A stretch of DNA of 38,069 nt from a virus: positions 1 to 38,069 of IMG/VR virus record IMGVR_UViG_3300024300_000007. The stretch is one strand, 5' to 3'. Shown here piece by piece: positions 15,770 to 23,421 of this stretch. The notes under the pieces are model-generated. The model ran no database searches and was not told the origin of the DNA. It saw nothing but the letters and a program-made list of their open reading frames with translations. The position numbers and the translations under genes were made by a program. Positions within the stretch are counted from its first letter, which is position 1; each line of letters begins with the position of its first letter.

Positions 15770-15982
15770 CTATGGATTTATCGCAACTCCGGGCGTTGGC
15801 CTTGCATTGCTCACCTTTATTGCTTGGCTATGACCTGCCTTGCCTGCCTCTTTGTCCGCGGATGCTTTTAATCCTTTCACTATTGAACCGGCAAATATGC
15901 TGCGAGTGGTGCGCGCTGCATGACCTATTTTTGGCTTCCCGCGAAGCTCAATAACTACAATCGGTTCATCTTCAAACGGCAT
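15770..15982 (-). CDS. Small hypothetical protein
   Basis: 70 residues, basic, not recognised. The first strand (EPIVVIELRGKPKIG) is followed by a low-complexity, Ala/Gly/Lys-rich helix. It lies 4 bases after the surface-protein gene and 9 bases before the connector gene, so it is in the neck operon. It may be a neck or minor head protein, but I see no motif. Confidence 0.5.
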   Translation of the reverse strand: MPFEDEPIVVIELRGKPKIGHAARTTRSIFAGSIVKGLKASADKEAGKAGHSQAIKVSNARPTPGVAINP

Positions 15983-15986
15983 TTTC

Positions 15987-16946
15987 TCACTCTATGTAAA
16001 GCTTGTATCTTGGGGATGTCCTTGTGCAGTTGTTTCCAGCATAGTCCATCCACGCCCAGATAAATTCTTCTTCTGTTGAAATCTCCCCCAGCGATTGGTT
16101 TGTCGTGTTGATTTTTATGCCATCCATGCATTTGTCGTGTCCGAGGGCAAGCGTCAGGTTGTAGCATGGCGCGATTGAAGCGTTTATGCGTGCTGACACT
16201 GGAAGAGGGGGGCTTCCTGCGTTGGAGTGCCTCACCCTATAGACCCCTGTTCCGCTTTCTGTTTGGTTTGTGGCTGGAAAACAAGTTGTCCCGTTCCAAG
16301 GAAGCGTTGCGAATGTGGCGTTTGTGTCAAAGGTGTGGGTGACTGTGATGTATGCGTCTGGGGCTTCGCCATACCAATCAACCCCTTCCTCGTATGCGGT
16401 TGCCGTGGTAATATTTTCCCTGAGAATATTGCCACTGCAAGACCATCTGGCATATCTTAGGACTGGGGGGGTGTTCATAAGGCTTACTGTGAGAGTTAGC
16501 GTGGGAGGCTCCACTTCTTCATCTACAGGGCAATCTTCAAGTGAAAGGTTTGCATAGCCACCTCCATCCCTTATTCTCCACAATGAGCCAGCCCCCATTA
16601 CCCCCCCTTCGTGCGTCACGTTGTCGGGAATAGCATAGACTATTATAAGCTGTGCGCCAACCACATTTCCGCTTTCAGCCATGCCCCAAGTCCCCCAGTT
16701 ATCATCATAGACGTTTGCGCATGTTCTTGCCCTGTCCCAGTTTCCTGTGCAAGTGTATGAGCCTACCCCTTCAGCCGTGCATACGGGAGTTCTTGCATTT
16801 TCGTCGTAGCAGAATGAGCCGCCTGCGCCTGTAAGAAGCTGATTTGGCGTTTGAGGCTGAAAAAAAAGCCAGGCTAATATGGCAATGGAGATAAAAGAAA
16901 GCGCCGCTAATGCCAATTTCAAGGTATCTGCAGCTATTTTTGACAT
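15987..16946 (-). CDS. Membrane-anchored Cys-rich surface protein
   Basis: 319 residues. A hydrophobic span (residues 9-30, TLKLALAALSFISIAILAWLFF) precedes QPQTPNQL. The rest is an extracytoplasmic-type chain with at least ten Cys and several N-x-S/T sequons, including an N-terminal CYDENARTPVCTAEG motif and an Ig-like centre. The same plan, a span followed by a Gln-Pro motif, begins the two giant tail adhesins, so all three may be sorted the same way. Its gene lies among head and neck genes, suggesting a head or collar spike; a host-surface protein is the alternative. Confidence 0.55.
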   Translation of the reverse strand: MSKIAADTLKLALAALSFISIAILAWLFFQPQTPNQLLTGAGGSFCYDENARTPVCTAEGVGSYTCTGNWDRARTCANVYDDNWGTWGMAESGNVVGAQLIIVYAIPDNVTHEGGVMGAGSLWRIRDGGGYANLSLEDCPVDEEVEPPTLTLTVSLMNTPPVLRYARWSCSGNILRENITTATAYEEGVDWYGEAPDAYITVTHTFDTNATFATLPWNGTTCFPATNQTESGTGVYRVRHSNAGSPPLPVSARINASIAPCYNLTLALGHDKCMDGIKINTTNQSLGEISTEEEFIWAWMDYAGNNCTRTSPRYKLYIE

Positions 16947-17041
16947 CTATCCGCACCATTTTGCGGATTGCGCCGCGCTCGCGTTCCGCTTTTGTCATTC
17001 CCACATGCCGCGCGGTTCGGGCTTTTTTGCGTTAGGTGTTA

Positions 17042-18163
17042 TCAGCGCAAGAGCACGACTTTTGCTTCTGCCTTGAGCTTGTTGCTCTGGTTGTAAAGAT
17101 AGCTCGCCTGTGCGGCGGTTATGCTCGTGTTGAAGAAGCTCAACTCGTCATAATACGCCCAAAGGCTGTACTTGTAGCTCGTATTGTGGGTGAAATAGCC
17201 ATCCCCAAGGAACCAGTGCTGATTGCTGAAGTTCATATTTTGCACTGTGGTTGGCGTGTCGTTTGCAACAAGCGCGCCATTGTAGTACATTTTGGCATCT
17301 GTCCCGTTGAAGGTAAGGGCAAAGTGCGCCCATCCCGTCACGTTGAAAATGCCTTGAGTGCGCGTGTAATTGACTGTGCGGTAAGTCACATTGGTGAAAA
17401 TCTGCCACTGCACTGTGGTATTGTTGAGCGCCACAAGAGCGGTTGTGTTCGTGCCGTTGCCTGTTGCATTGAGGATGCCCCAATTCGCCCCCTTGTGGAG
17501 CAGCGCTGCGGTTGCGTTTTCCGGCAGGCCCACGCGCGGGTTGAACCAGAATGCCCAGGTGGAGTTCGTGCGCGTCACGTTTATGAGGTTGGTGTCGTTG
17601 ATGCGCATGCTTTCGTTGGAATAGGTATTGACAAGCTCTATTGCATAGCTTCCAATTGCACCCGTTTGCCAGCTTGTCCCTGTTGGGTCTTGCCCAAGCT
17701 CCGCGGCGGTGTAGAGCCTTGCGGTTCCTATTGAGGCGTTTGTCACGTTGCCCCTTCCTTCCTCAAAGCGCCAATTCGCCGCGAGGGTTGAGTTGGCGTT
17801 CAGGGTCGCGCCGTTTGCAAAATTGCTGATGCATGAGAGGTTAATGTTCCCAAAATTGGTGTAGTTCGCAACTGTGCGGTTGAGGAACGTCGTGCCGACT
17901 GTTACGTTTGTCTGAAAAATCTGCGTGTTGTTGTCGTCGCGCAGAGTGCAGGAAATATCCTCGCCGCCCGTGTTGGTCAGCCGCCAGTATTGGATGCGCC
18001 CAAAGGCATTTCCAAAAAGGGTATCTTCGCTGCCCCAGTTTGGCTTGTCAATTTTAGCCTGCCTGTAATCGTAGCCTGTTCCGAAGAAATCAGCTTTTGT
18101 CTGTTCCGCGAAGGCGGAGGCTGCCAAGAGCAGCAACGCAAACATGAATACCTGCTTGAACAT
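17042..18163 (-). CDS. LamG-like (concanavalin fold) secreted protein
   Basis: 373 residues. A clean signal peptide (MFKQVFMFALLLLAASAFA, cut before EQT) leads to a beta domain of about 110 residues, then a LamG/laminin-G-like domain (about 135-350) with the typical landmarks WRFEEGRGN, STWAFWFNPR, GWAHFALTFNGTDAKMYYNG, and YDELSFFNTSITAAQASYLYN. Such domains bind sugars. Many sequons are present. It lies within the head genes, so it may decorate the capsid and bind host glycans. The start is the second of two ATGs in GGAGGGATGCCCATG, because that gives normal spacing from the ribosome site; the major capsid gene has the same arrangement. Confidence 0.75.
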   Translation of the reverse strand: MFKQVFMFALLLLAASAFAEQTKADFFGTGYDYRQAKIDKPNWGSEDTLFGNAFGRIQYWRLTNTGGEDISCTLRDDNNTQIFQTNVTVGTTFLNRTVANYTNFGNINLSCISNFANGATLNANSTLAANWRFEEGRGNVTNASIGTARLYTAAELGQDPTGTSWQTGAIGSYAIELVNTYSNESMRINDTNLINVTRTNSTWAFWFNPRVGLPENATAALLHKGANWGILNATGNGTNTTALVALNNTTVQWQIFTNVTYRTVNYTRTQGIFNVTGWAHFALTFNGTDAKMYYNGALVANDTPTTVQNMNFSNQHWFLGDGYFTHNTSYKYSLWAYYDELSFFNTSITAAQASYLYNQSNKLKAEAKVVLLR

Positions 18164-18191
18164 GGGCATCCCTCCTTTTACTCTGCCTTGC

Positions 18192-18728
18192 TCAAGCAAT
18201 GTACTTGAGCTTCACGCGCACGCTTACCCCAACAAGCGCTGTTGGCGTTCCTGTGAGGACAAGCGCAAGTGCGTCGCCCGCGGCAAGCTGCCTGTTGGCG
18301 AGCGTTGCGTGGAGCGAGCCGTTCTGGTTGGTGTTCGCGATTGCCTTCATATTTATTCCAGCCGAAAGCATGTCCGTGCCGGAAGCAGGCGCGGTTCCGC
18401 TTGCAACTTTCTTGAGCATGGTAGTCACTGCGCTGCCGTCCGAGCCTGCTGTTTCGTGGCGCTCGGTGATTTCCACAAGCTCCATTGCGGTTGGAGCTAT
18501 GAAAAAGCATGTGGTGAAGTTTGCCGCTGTTTGTGGCTCGGTGTTTTTGAGCAGATGCTCAATTGTAATGTACTCCGAACCCATAGGGGCGCTGCGCCTT
18601 ATGCGCTTGCCCACAAGGTTATCTGCGATATTTGCGCTTCCCATGAACATCACTTCCCGCGCTTTGTAATTGCCTGCATCCGCGCGGCGAAGCAGGACAG
18701 GGCGGGCAGTTTTCGGGCTTGCGCCCAT
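18192..18728 (-). CDS. Capsid decoration or head fibre candidate
   Basis: 178 residues. The C-terminal 110 residues form a beta domain (MELVEITERHETAGSDGSAV, then LSAGINMKAIANTNQNGSLH, ANRQLAAGDALALVLTG, and GVSVRVKLKYIA) of a type I know from many phage head or fibre proteins whose role is not settled. It sits directly after the major capsid gene and a T-rich terminator-like tract. The N-terminus is basic (KTARPVLLRRADAGNYKARE). The start is uncertain: ATG 18728 has a G-rich site upstream, but ATGs at 18650 and 18644 are also possible. Confidence 0.55.
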   Translation of the reverse strand: MGASPKTARPVLLRRADAGNYKAREVMFMGSANIADNLVGKRIRRSAPMGSEYITIEHLLKNTEPQTAANFTTCFFIAPTAMELVEITERHETAGSDGSAVTTMLKKVASGTAPASGTDMLSAGINMKAIANTNQNGSLHATLANRQLAAGDALALVLTGTPTALVGVSVRVKLKYIA

Positions 18729-18766
18729 CGCCCCCCGCCAGGAGCGCCCGTCATCCGGAGGTGTCT

Positions 18767-18778
18767 AAAAGAAAAAAA
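18767..18778 (-). terminator. Oligo-T tract after major capsid gene
   Basis: On the minus strand TTTTTTTCTTTT follows the major capsid stop codon within a few bases. Archaeal RNA polymerase terminates at such U-rich stretches without a hairpin, so partial termination here is plausible. Confidence 0.45.
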
Positions 18779-18780
18779 CT

Positions 18781-19749
18781 CTACACAATCTTCTTGATGA
18801 TTGCGTTTGCGGGTTCGTCCTTCACTGCAAGCGCGCCCATCCAGAACATTATGCTGTCGTCGGAGAGGGTTGTCCTTCCGAGGTCAAGCTGCGAAGTCTT
18901 GTAGAACTCCGCGAGGACGGTGCTGTTCTTGTCAATGATGTACATTTCCCTTGAGCCGCTTACCTTGCTTGCAACATAGCTGCTTGCAAAGACGGGAGCG
19001 TTCCTGTAGCTTTCCACCTTGAAGCCCGCGTTGATGTTCGTCATGCCCATTGGGATGTTGTAGGTGTTGTAGAACAACTGCGCGAGCTTGGTCTTGGTGT
19101 AGCTGTCGGTCACGATTATGAGGTCTTGCTCCCTCACGCCGTAATCAACGAGCTTGTCAATGTAGAGGTCAAGCGTTTCAAGCGAAAGCGCCTCTGCCGT
19201 GGTCGGGTTATACACATTGGTTGTCACGAGCTTGCCTATTCCATGGAAGGCGTTGCTGTCTGTTGGCCCGCCGTCCGAAGCTCCGCCCGTATAGTCGCCC
19301 TGTATCACACAGCGCTCAATCGCCTTATCAACCGCTGTCATTGCGATTGCCTGCTCGTTGCGCATGAGGTCAAGGTAGTTGGCTGTCGCCTTCTGCCCGA
19401 GAATGCCTACGTTCATCACATAGGTAAGCAGCTTGGTCACGACTGTGCTTTCACCATACGTTCCCTTCTGCGCGGCGAATGCCGAGGCTGCTGTTGCCTC
19501 TGTGGTGAATTTCGCAAAGTTGTCTGCGCTCTGCTTCTCCCAGCGGTAGGTGCTTTCCGGAACTGAAACCCTCTTAAGCTCATTGACAAAGGGCACCATT
19601 GCCTTTATTGTCGTGATGAGGTCGGGGTCTTTCCACACGGGCGTGATTGCGGTCACGTCCGAAAGCGCCTGCTTCTGGTTGATGAGCATCTTTGAAAGCT
19701 TTGCATAGCTTTCAGCGCCACCAAACCCAAACTTACCTATTCCTGACAT
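18781..19749 (-). CDS. Major capsid protein (HK97 fold)
   Basis: 322 residues. After a short N-arm the chain shows typical HK97-fold features: a long-helix region (TIKAMVPFVNELKRVSVPESTYRWEKQSADNFAKF), an E-loop-like segment, the spine (YLDLMRNEQAIAMTAVDKAIERCVIQGD), then a P-domain/A-domain series that ends in MFWMGALAVKDEPANAIIKKIV. Order in the cluster (portal-MuF, gp10-like, protease-scaffold, then this) also identifies it. The ATG at 19749 is preceded by GGGGAGGAG with a second ATG in between (19755), the same layout as at the LamG gene. No lysine-isopeptide cross-link residues can be assigned with confidence. Confidence 0.85.
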   Translation of the reverse strand: MSGIGKFGFGGAESYAKLSKMLINQKQALSDVTAITPVWKDPDLITTIKAMVPFVNELKRVSVPESTYRWEKQSADNFAKFTTEATAASAFAAQKGTYGESTVVTKLLTYVMNVGILGQKATANYLDLMRNEQAIAMTAVDKAIERCVIQGDYTGGASDGGPTDSNAFHGIGKLVTTNVYNPTTAEALSLETLDLYIDKLVDYGVREQDLIIVTDSYTKTKLAQLFYNTYNIPMGMTNINAGFKVESYRNAPVFASSYVASKVSGSREMYIIDKNSTVLAEFYKTSQLDLGRTTLSDDSIMFWMGALAVKDEPANAIIKKIV

Positions 19750-19776
19750 GGGCATCTCCTCCCCGCTGTGCGGGCT

Positions 19777-20682
19777 CTATTCTTCCGCCTCAAGGCCGCG
19801 GTTTTTAGCCCAAGCCTTGGTCGCGTTGAACTTTTCATCTTTTTTATCTGCTTCCTTCGGCACGCCTGAATTTCCAAGCATTGCTGCAGGAACCTTCCCC
19901 TTCGGCGCGTTCTCAAGCTCTTTCACTTTTGCCTTGTACTCCGTGAGTTCATCGGCGATTTTCTTTTCCGCCTCCATCTTGGACTTGATTTCCGCTTCGT
20001 GCTTTGCCTGCAGGTCGGCGATCTCTTTTACTTTTGCCGCCTCAAGCTCCTTGATGCGCGCGTCATGAGTAGATTTTATCTCGTCAATGGTAGGGGCTTT
20101 TGTGCTTTCTTCCTTCACTTCTGGAGTTTTTGTTTCGCCATCTGCCATTTGACCACCATCCTTGAAAGCATCCGTTGTTTTTTTATTGCTATCGTTTCCG
20201 AGGTTGAACCTCTTTGCCATTGAAACGTAGGCATTTCGGTTTGACTGTACGGGAACGATAGAAGCTTCCACAAGCTCCGCTTCCGTGTGCATGTACCTGT
20301 CGCCGACCATTTTCCCGTTTTGGGGAATGAAGCCCACGCTCACGCCAACATCCTGCCCCATTTTTGAGGCTTCGTCAATTTGCGTTTTGATTTGCTGCGC
20401 GAGCGGGTTTGCAGCATGCGAGAAAAAGTTTGGCTCCATCGCAAGCGCGGTGTGCCCATCCACTTCCACGACTTTTGGATTTTGCCACACGCCAATGAAG
20501 CTCTGCATTGCGTTTTCGTGGTTTGCAAGCAGGGGAAGCGAGCCGCGCTGCGCCCATGCTTTTATCAGGTCGGGCGACATAAATTCATTGTCCCTGTCGC
20601 AGCTATCATCCGACAAAATGGCGCGGTAGCTCTCGCCCTCCTTCTTGACCGGAATAAAAAGATGCCTAAGTTCCCTGTCCAT
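19777..20682 (-). CDS. Prohead protease fused to scaffold
   Basis: 301 residues in two parts. Residues 1-160 are an HK97-type prohead protease: LLANHENAMQ with His 55, DVGVSVGFIP with Ser 115, and LVEASIVPVQ with Glu 139, the usual order of its catalytic residues. Residues about 195-275 are a charged coiled coil (with KAPTIDEIKSTHDARIKELEAAKVKEIADLQAK) that would act as the internal scaffold, ending in a short basic tail. The fusion means protease and scaffold are placed together inside the procapsid and are removed by self-cleavage. It directly precedes the major capsid gene. Confidence 0.85.
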   Translation of the reverse strand: MDRELRHLFIPVKKEGESYRAILSDDSCDRDNEFMSPDLIKAWAQRGSLPLLANHENAMQSFIGVWQNPKVVEVDGHTALAMEPNFFSHAANPLAQQIKTQIDEASKMGQDVGVSVGFIPQNGKMVGDRYMHTEAELVEASIVPVQSNRNAYVSMAKRFNLGNDSNKKTTDAFKDGGQMADGETKTPEVKEESTKAPTIDEIKSTHDARIKELEAAKVKEIADLQAKHEAEIKSKMEAEKKIADELTEYKAKVKELENAPKGKVPAAMLGNSGVPKEADKKDEKFNATKAWAKNRGLEAEE

Positions 20683-20699
20683 GAGTGTATTGCTGCTGA

Positions 20700-21056
20700 T
20701 TACTTTTTAAGGATTTCTTCAAGCTTGGATTTTGTCGTCGGAAGCCTTGCCTGCGCAGGCCCGGAAAGATAATACTGCCCCTCCATGCGCGAAGTTCCGT
20801 CATGCACGAATGCGGCGTAGGGTGTGTTGTAGCCGATTATGCTTCTCAAGAAAGAGTGGTCGTGCGTGCCGGAGCGTTGGAGCGTTCCCGTATCAACAGG
20901 CACGATAAGCTGCGACTGAAAGAAAATGGCTTCCGCTTCGTCCTCAATTATCTTGTCCGTTTCTTTTGGAAGTTTCATTGCGGCTTCCTTGAGGTAGGCA
21001 ACCGCTTTGTCCAGCCCCTCAACGTAGATTTTTACTTCGCCCCCTTCTTCTGCCAC
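20700..21056 (-). CDS. HK97 gp10-like neck/tail protein
   Basis: 118 residues with the family's clearest signature, LIVPVDTGTLQRSG (about residues 52-65) and IGYNTPYAAFVHDGTSRMEGQYYL (about 74-97). These small proteins act at the head-tail junction or tail completion. The start is probably the GTG at 21056, behind GGGTGAAACC; a longer form from a TTG at 21119 would add 21 residues that do not look conserved. Here it lies between the portal-MuF and protease genes, not in its more common place after the connector. Confidence 0.75.
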   Translation of the reverse strand: MAEEGGEVKIYVEGLDKAVAYLKEAAMKLPKETDKIIEDEAEAIFFQSQLIVPVDTGTLQRSGTHDHSFLRSIIGYNTPYAAFVHDGTSRMEGQYYLSGPAQARLPTTKSKLEEILKK

Positions 21057-21124
21057 GGTTTCACCCGCTTGTACTTTTTGGTTGAGCGGTACGGTTCCCG
21101 CCCGCCGGGGTCTTCGCAACTCAC
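21032..21124 (-). CDS. Possible tiny basic protein
   Basis: A GTG that overlaps the stop of the portal-MuF gene (GTGA) opens a 30-codon frame ending at 21032, 25 bases inside the gp10-like gene. The product would be very basic (RSTKKYKRVKPWQKKGAK). The GTGA overlap is like that at 34608, where the downstream gene looks real. It may also be chance, or a relic of a longer MuF end. Low confidence. Confidence 0.25.
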   Translation of the reverse strand: MSCEDPGGREPYRSTKKYKRVKPWQKKGAK

Positions 21125-23394
21125 TTGACCACCCTCACCACGTTGTGCCTGCAGTTGATGTGCGGCTCGCCCCCGTCGGTTGCCTGCATGATGCCGCGCA
21201 GGTCGTACGGGTTGCCCCTCTTGATGTCCTCGCATATTTCGGTTGTGCGCTCATCATCCGGGCCTACCCATTCGTAGTCGTAATCCTCGCCGCGCCTTTC
21301 CTCAAGCTCCTTGTAGCCTGCGAACCTGCCCCTATTGGCAAACCTGTTGCTTTCGGTTCTCGCAATCCGCTCAAGCCTGTAGGTTTCGGTGTCTGCGTAT
21401 TCCCTCATTGCTTTTGCCATGTCGCGCTCGGACAATCCCTTGTCAAACGCTTCCATGATTACGCTTTTGAAGCCTTCCCTCTGGTTGATGGAGAAGACCT
21501 TTACCGCGTCAAGCGTGCCGTCCGTGAGCAGCATTGCCTCAATCGCCTTTTCGTCCGAGCGGTTGAATGTGGCGCCAAGAATTACTTTGGCATCCGCGTA
21601 GCTCTTTATTGAGTTGGATTTTGTGCTGCTGTCAAGCTGCCTGTGCAGGTGATTGACAAGCGCGAGCATTGCAGTTTCAAAGGAGGAAATGGATTTCTGC
21701 TTTTGCGCGGCTTCCTTTGGGTAGTGTTCTTTTGCCAGCTTCACGCTCTCGCGCACAAAGCGGTAATAGATGGTCGTGGTGTCCTTCTCAAATTTCGCGC
21801 GGTTCTCTGTTCGGGATGCTTTGTGCATGCGCAGGGCTTTTGTTTCGGTTTGCGCGGAGTTTCCCTCTACCGCATGCATGATTGCCGCGCAGTAGGCATT
21901 CGGGTCTTCCTTATCGCTATTCTGCTCAACGCAGTCTGCAAAATCATTGTACCCTGTGAATGGTTTTGTCTGCTGGCGCTTCGCGCGAAGCTTGCGCTCC
22001 TCTATTCCTTCTATATCAACTGCGCTTTCATCCTCATTGTCCTGCTCATCTTCGCCTGTGGAATTGGGAGGAAATCCGCCCGAGAAGAAGGGTGTGGGAG
22101 GTGAATTACTGTAGGTTTCATCCCCCCCAAGTTCCAAAGGCTCAAAACCTGCGACCTCGCGCAGTTCATCCTTCGTGAATGTGCCCCGTATGCCCGAAAG
22201 GATTTGCGCGGTTTCCGCTTTTGTCTTTGCGATTGTCGCATCCTTCTGCAGCGCGTCCTGCTTGGGCGTGACCTCGCAGAATTTGAATTGCAGGTTTGCG
22301 CTGTTCTTGAAGAATGGCGTGAGCTTGAGGTTGTAGAAGTTTTGTATCTGCTCAAGCTCCTGCTTGATGTACTCCTCGCCGATTTCAAGCTGCTGTTCGG
22401 GATTTGCGAGCCTGCCCGTTTCCACGACTGCAACCTGCATTGGCAAGACGGAATAGACCATCATCACTTTTTCCTTCACGCTGCGGTGAAGCTCCTGCCA
22501 GTCTATGTCTTTGAAATTCACGCCTGTTGGTATCCATTGCTTAAGGCGGTTGAGGAAGATTGGCTTGCCGGGCTTTTGCGTGAGTTGGGTAATCACCATC
22601 CAGCGCAGCCTGTTCAATTCGGTTTGGTCTGCGCCGTCGTCAAACACGCCAATGCCGCCATGCGAAGCGTCGTTTTTCAGGCGCTCGGTTGAATACTCAT
22701 CCGCCATGATGTCAAGCAGCAGCGCGAGGAAAAGCGCATCCAAGTCCGAAAAGCCGAAGAAGGAATATTCGTCGGGGTGTTCGCGCATGTGGATTATGTT
22801 TGCGGGCGGGAAGGTGTAGGAGAGCGCGCCATCCACAACCTGCGGGTAGCCGATTATTTGCCCATGCTCGTTTGGCAGCACGCGCATTGTTTCTGCCACA
22901 AGGTAGTTGCAAAGCACGGGTTCTTTTGAAAGGCTGTCAAAGACGATTTCCGCGAAGTTGTCACCATACCACTTTTTCGTGTCGGTCATTCTGCCCCTGA
23001 ATTCCTTTTCGCCTTCCTCGCCGAAGCCTTGCCTTATGAACGCTTCCATCCTTTCCTTTGTGTCCTCATTGTAAGGCTTACTATTGTCCATGACTTCAAC
23101 GTTAAGCTCAACCTTCTTGACCTGCTTGACGATTGCGTTATGGACTGCCGCAACGTAGGGATGCCTTTTGCGGAGGATGTAGCGGTCTTTTGCCGTGACG
23201 TAGTAATCAAAGGCACTGAGCTTTCCCGTTTTGGCAACGCCTTGCTCGCCCATGCCAATTGTCATGGAAAGCGGAAGCTCAGCTTTAGGCTCTCCAGTAT
23301 TTTCCTTGGGCATCTCGTCGGGAATGAGAAATTTGCTCACTATGCTTTGCACGAATTTTACAGGGTTCAGGTCAGCCACGGCATCACCTTTCAT
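21121..23394 (-). CDS. Portal protein fused to MuF-like domain
   Basis: 757 residues. Residues 1-430 are a portal protein of the large siphovirus type (YVTAKDRYILRKRHPYVAAVHNAIV near the start; FGFSDLDALFLALLLDIMADEY; a C-terminal helix with EQQLEIGEEYIKQELEQIQ). An acidic Ser/Pro linker (about 435-480) and a small FADCVEQN...DPNAYCAAI motif (about 485-515) follow. The last 125 residues form a MuF/SPP1 gp7-like domain (RIARTESNRFANRGRFAGY, GPDDERTTEICEDIKRGN, HINCRHNVVRV). Fusion of portal and MuF guarantees one minor head protein per portal subunit. A GTG start at 23379, after AAAGGTGAT, is an alternative to the ATG at 23394. Confidence 0.85.
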   Translation of the reverse strand: MKGDAVADLNPVKFVQSIVSKFLIPDEMPKENTGEPKAELPLSMTIGMGEQGVAKTGKLSAFDYYVTAKDRYILRKRHPYVAAVHNAIVKQVKKVELNVEVMDNSKPYNEDTKERMEAFIRQGFGEEGEKEFRGRMTDTKKWYGDNFAEIVFDSLSKEPVLCNYLVAETMRVLPNEHGQIIGYPQVVDGALSYTFPPANIIHMREHPDEYSFFGFSDLDALFLALLLDIMADEYSTERLKNDASHGGIGVFDDGADQTELNRLRWMVITQLTQKPGKPIFLNRLKQWIPTGVNFKDIDWQELHRSVKEKVMMVYSVLPMQVAVVETGRLANPEQQLEIGEEYIKQELEQIQNFYNLKLTPFFKNSANLQFKFCEVTPKQDALQKDATIAKTKAETAQILSGIRGTFTKDELREVAGFEPLELGGDETYSNSPPTPFFSGGFPPNSTGEDEQDNEDESAVDIEGIEERKLRAKRQQTKPFTGYNDFADCVEQNSDKEDPNAYCAAIMHAVEGNSAQTETKALRMHKASRTENRAKFEKDTTTIYYRFVRESVKLAKEHYPKEAAQKQKSISSFETAMLALVNHLHRQLDSSTKSNSIKSYADAKVILGATFNRSDEKAIEAMLLTDGTLDAVKVFSINQREGFKSVIMEAFDKGLSERDMAKAMREYADTETYRLERIARTESNRFANRGRFAGYKELEERRGEDYDYEWVGPDDERTTEICEDIKRGNPYDLRGIMQATDGGEPHINCRHNVVRVVK

Positions 23395-23421
23395 ATTTTG
23401 TTGCTATCACTTTTTATCGTT

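Noticed and set aside
16771-17004. Minus-strand frame with a plausible basic start (MTKAERERGAIRKM)
   Set aside because: After about 24 codons it enters the next gene out of frame for 176 bases with no protein-like content. A very short leader peptide remains possible but cannot be supported.
17036-17734. Plus-strand open frame of 232 codons
   Set aside because: It mirrors the LamG protein gene on the other strand, whose domain landmarks and signal peptide are clear.
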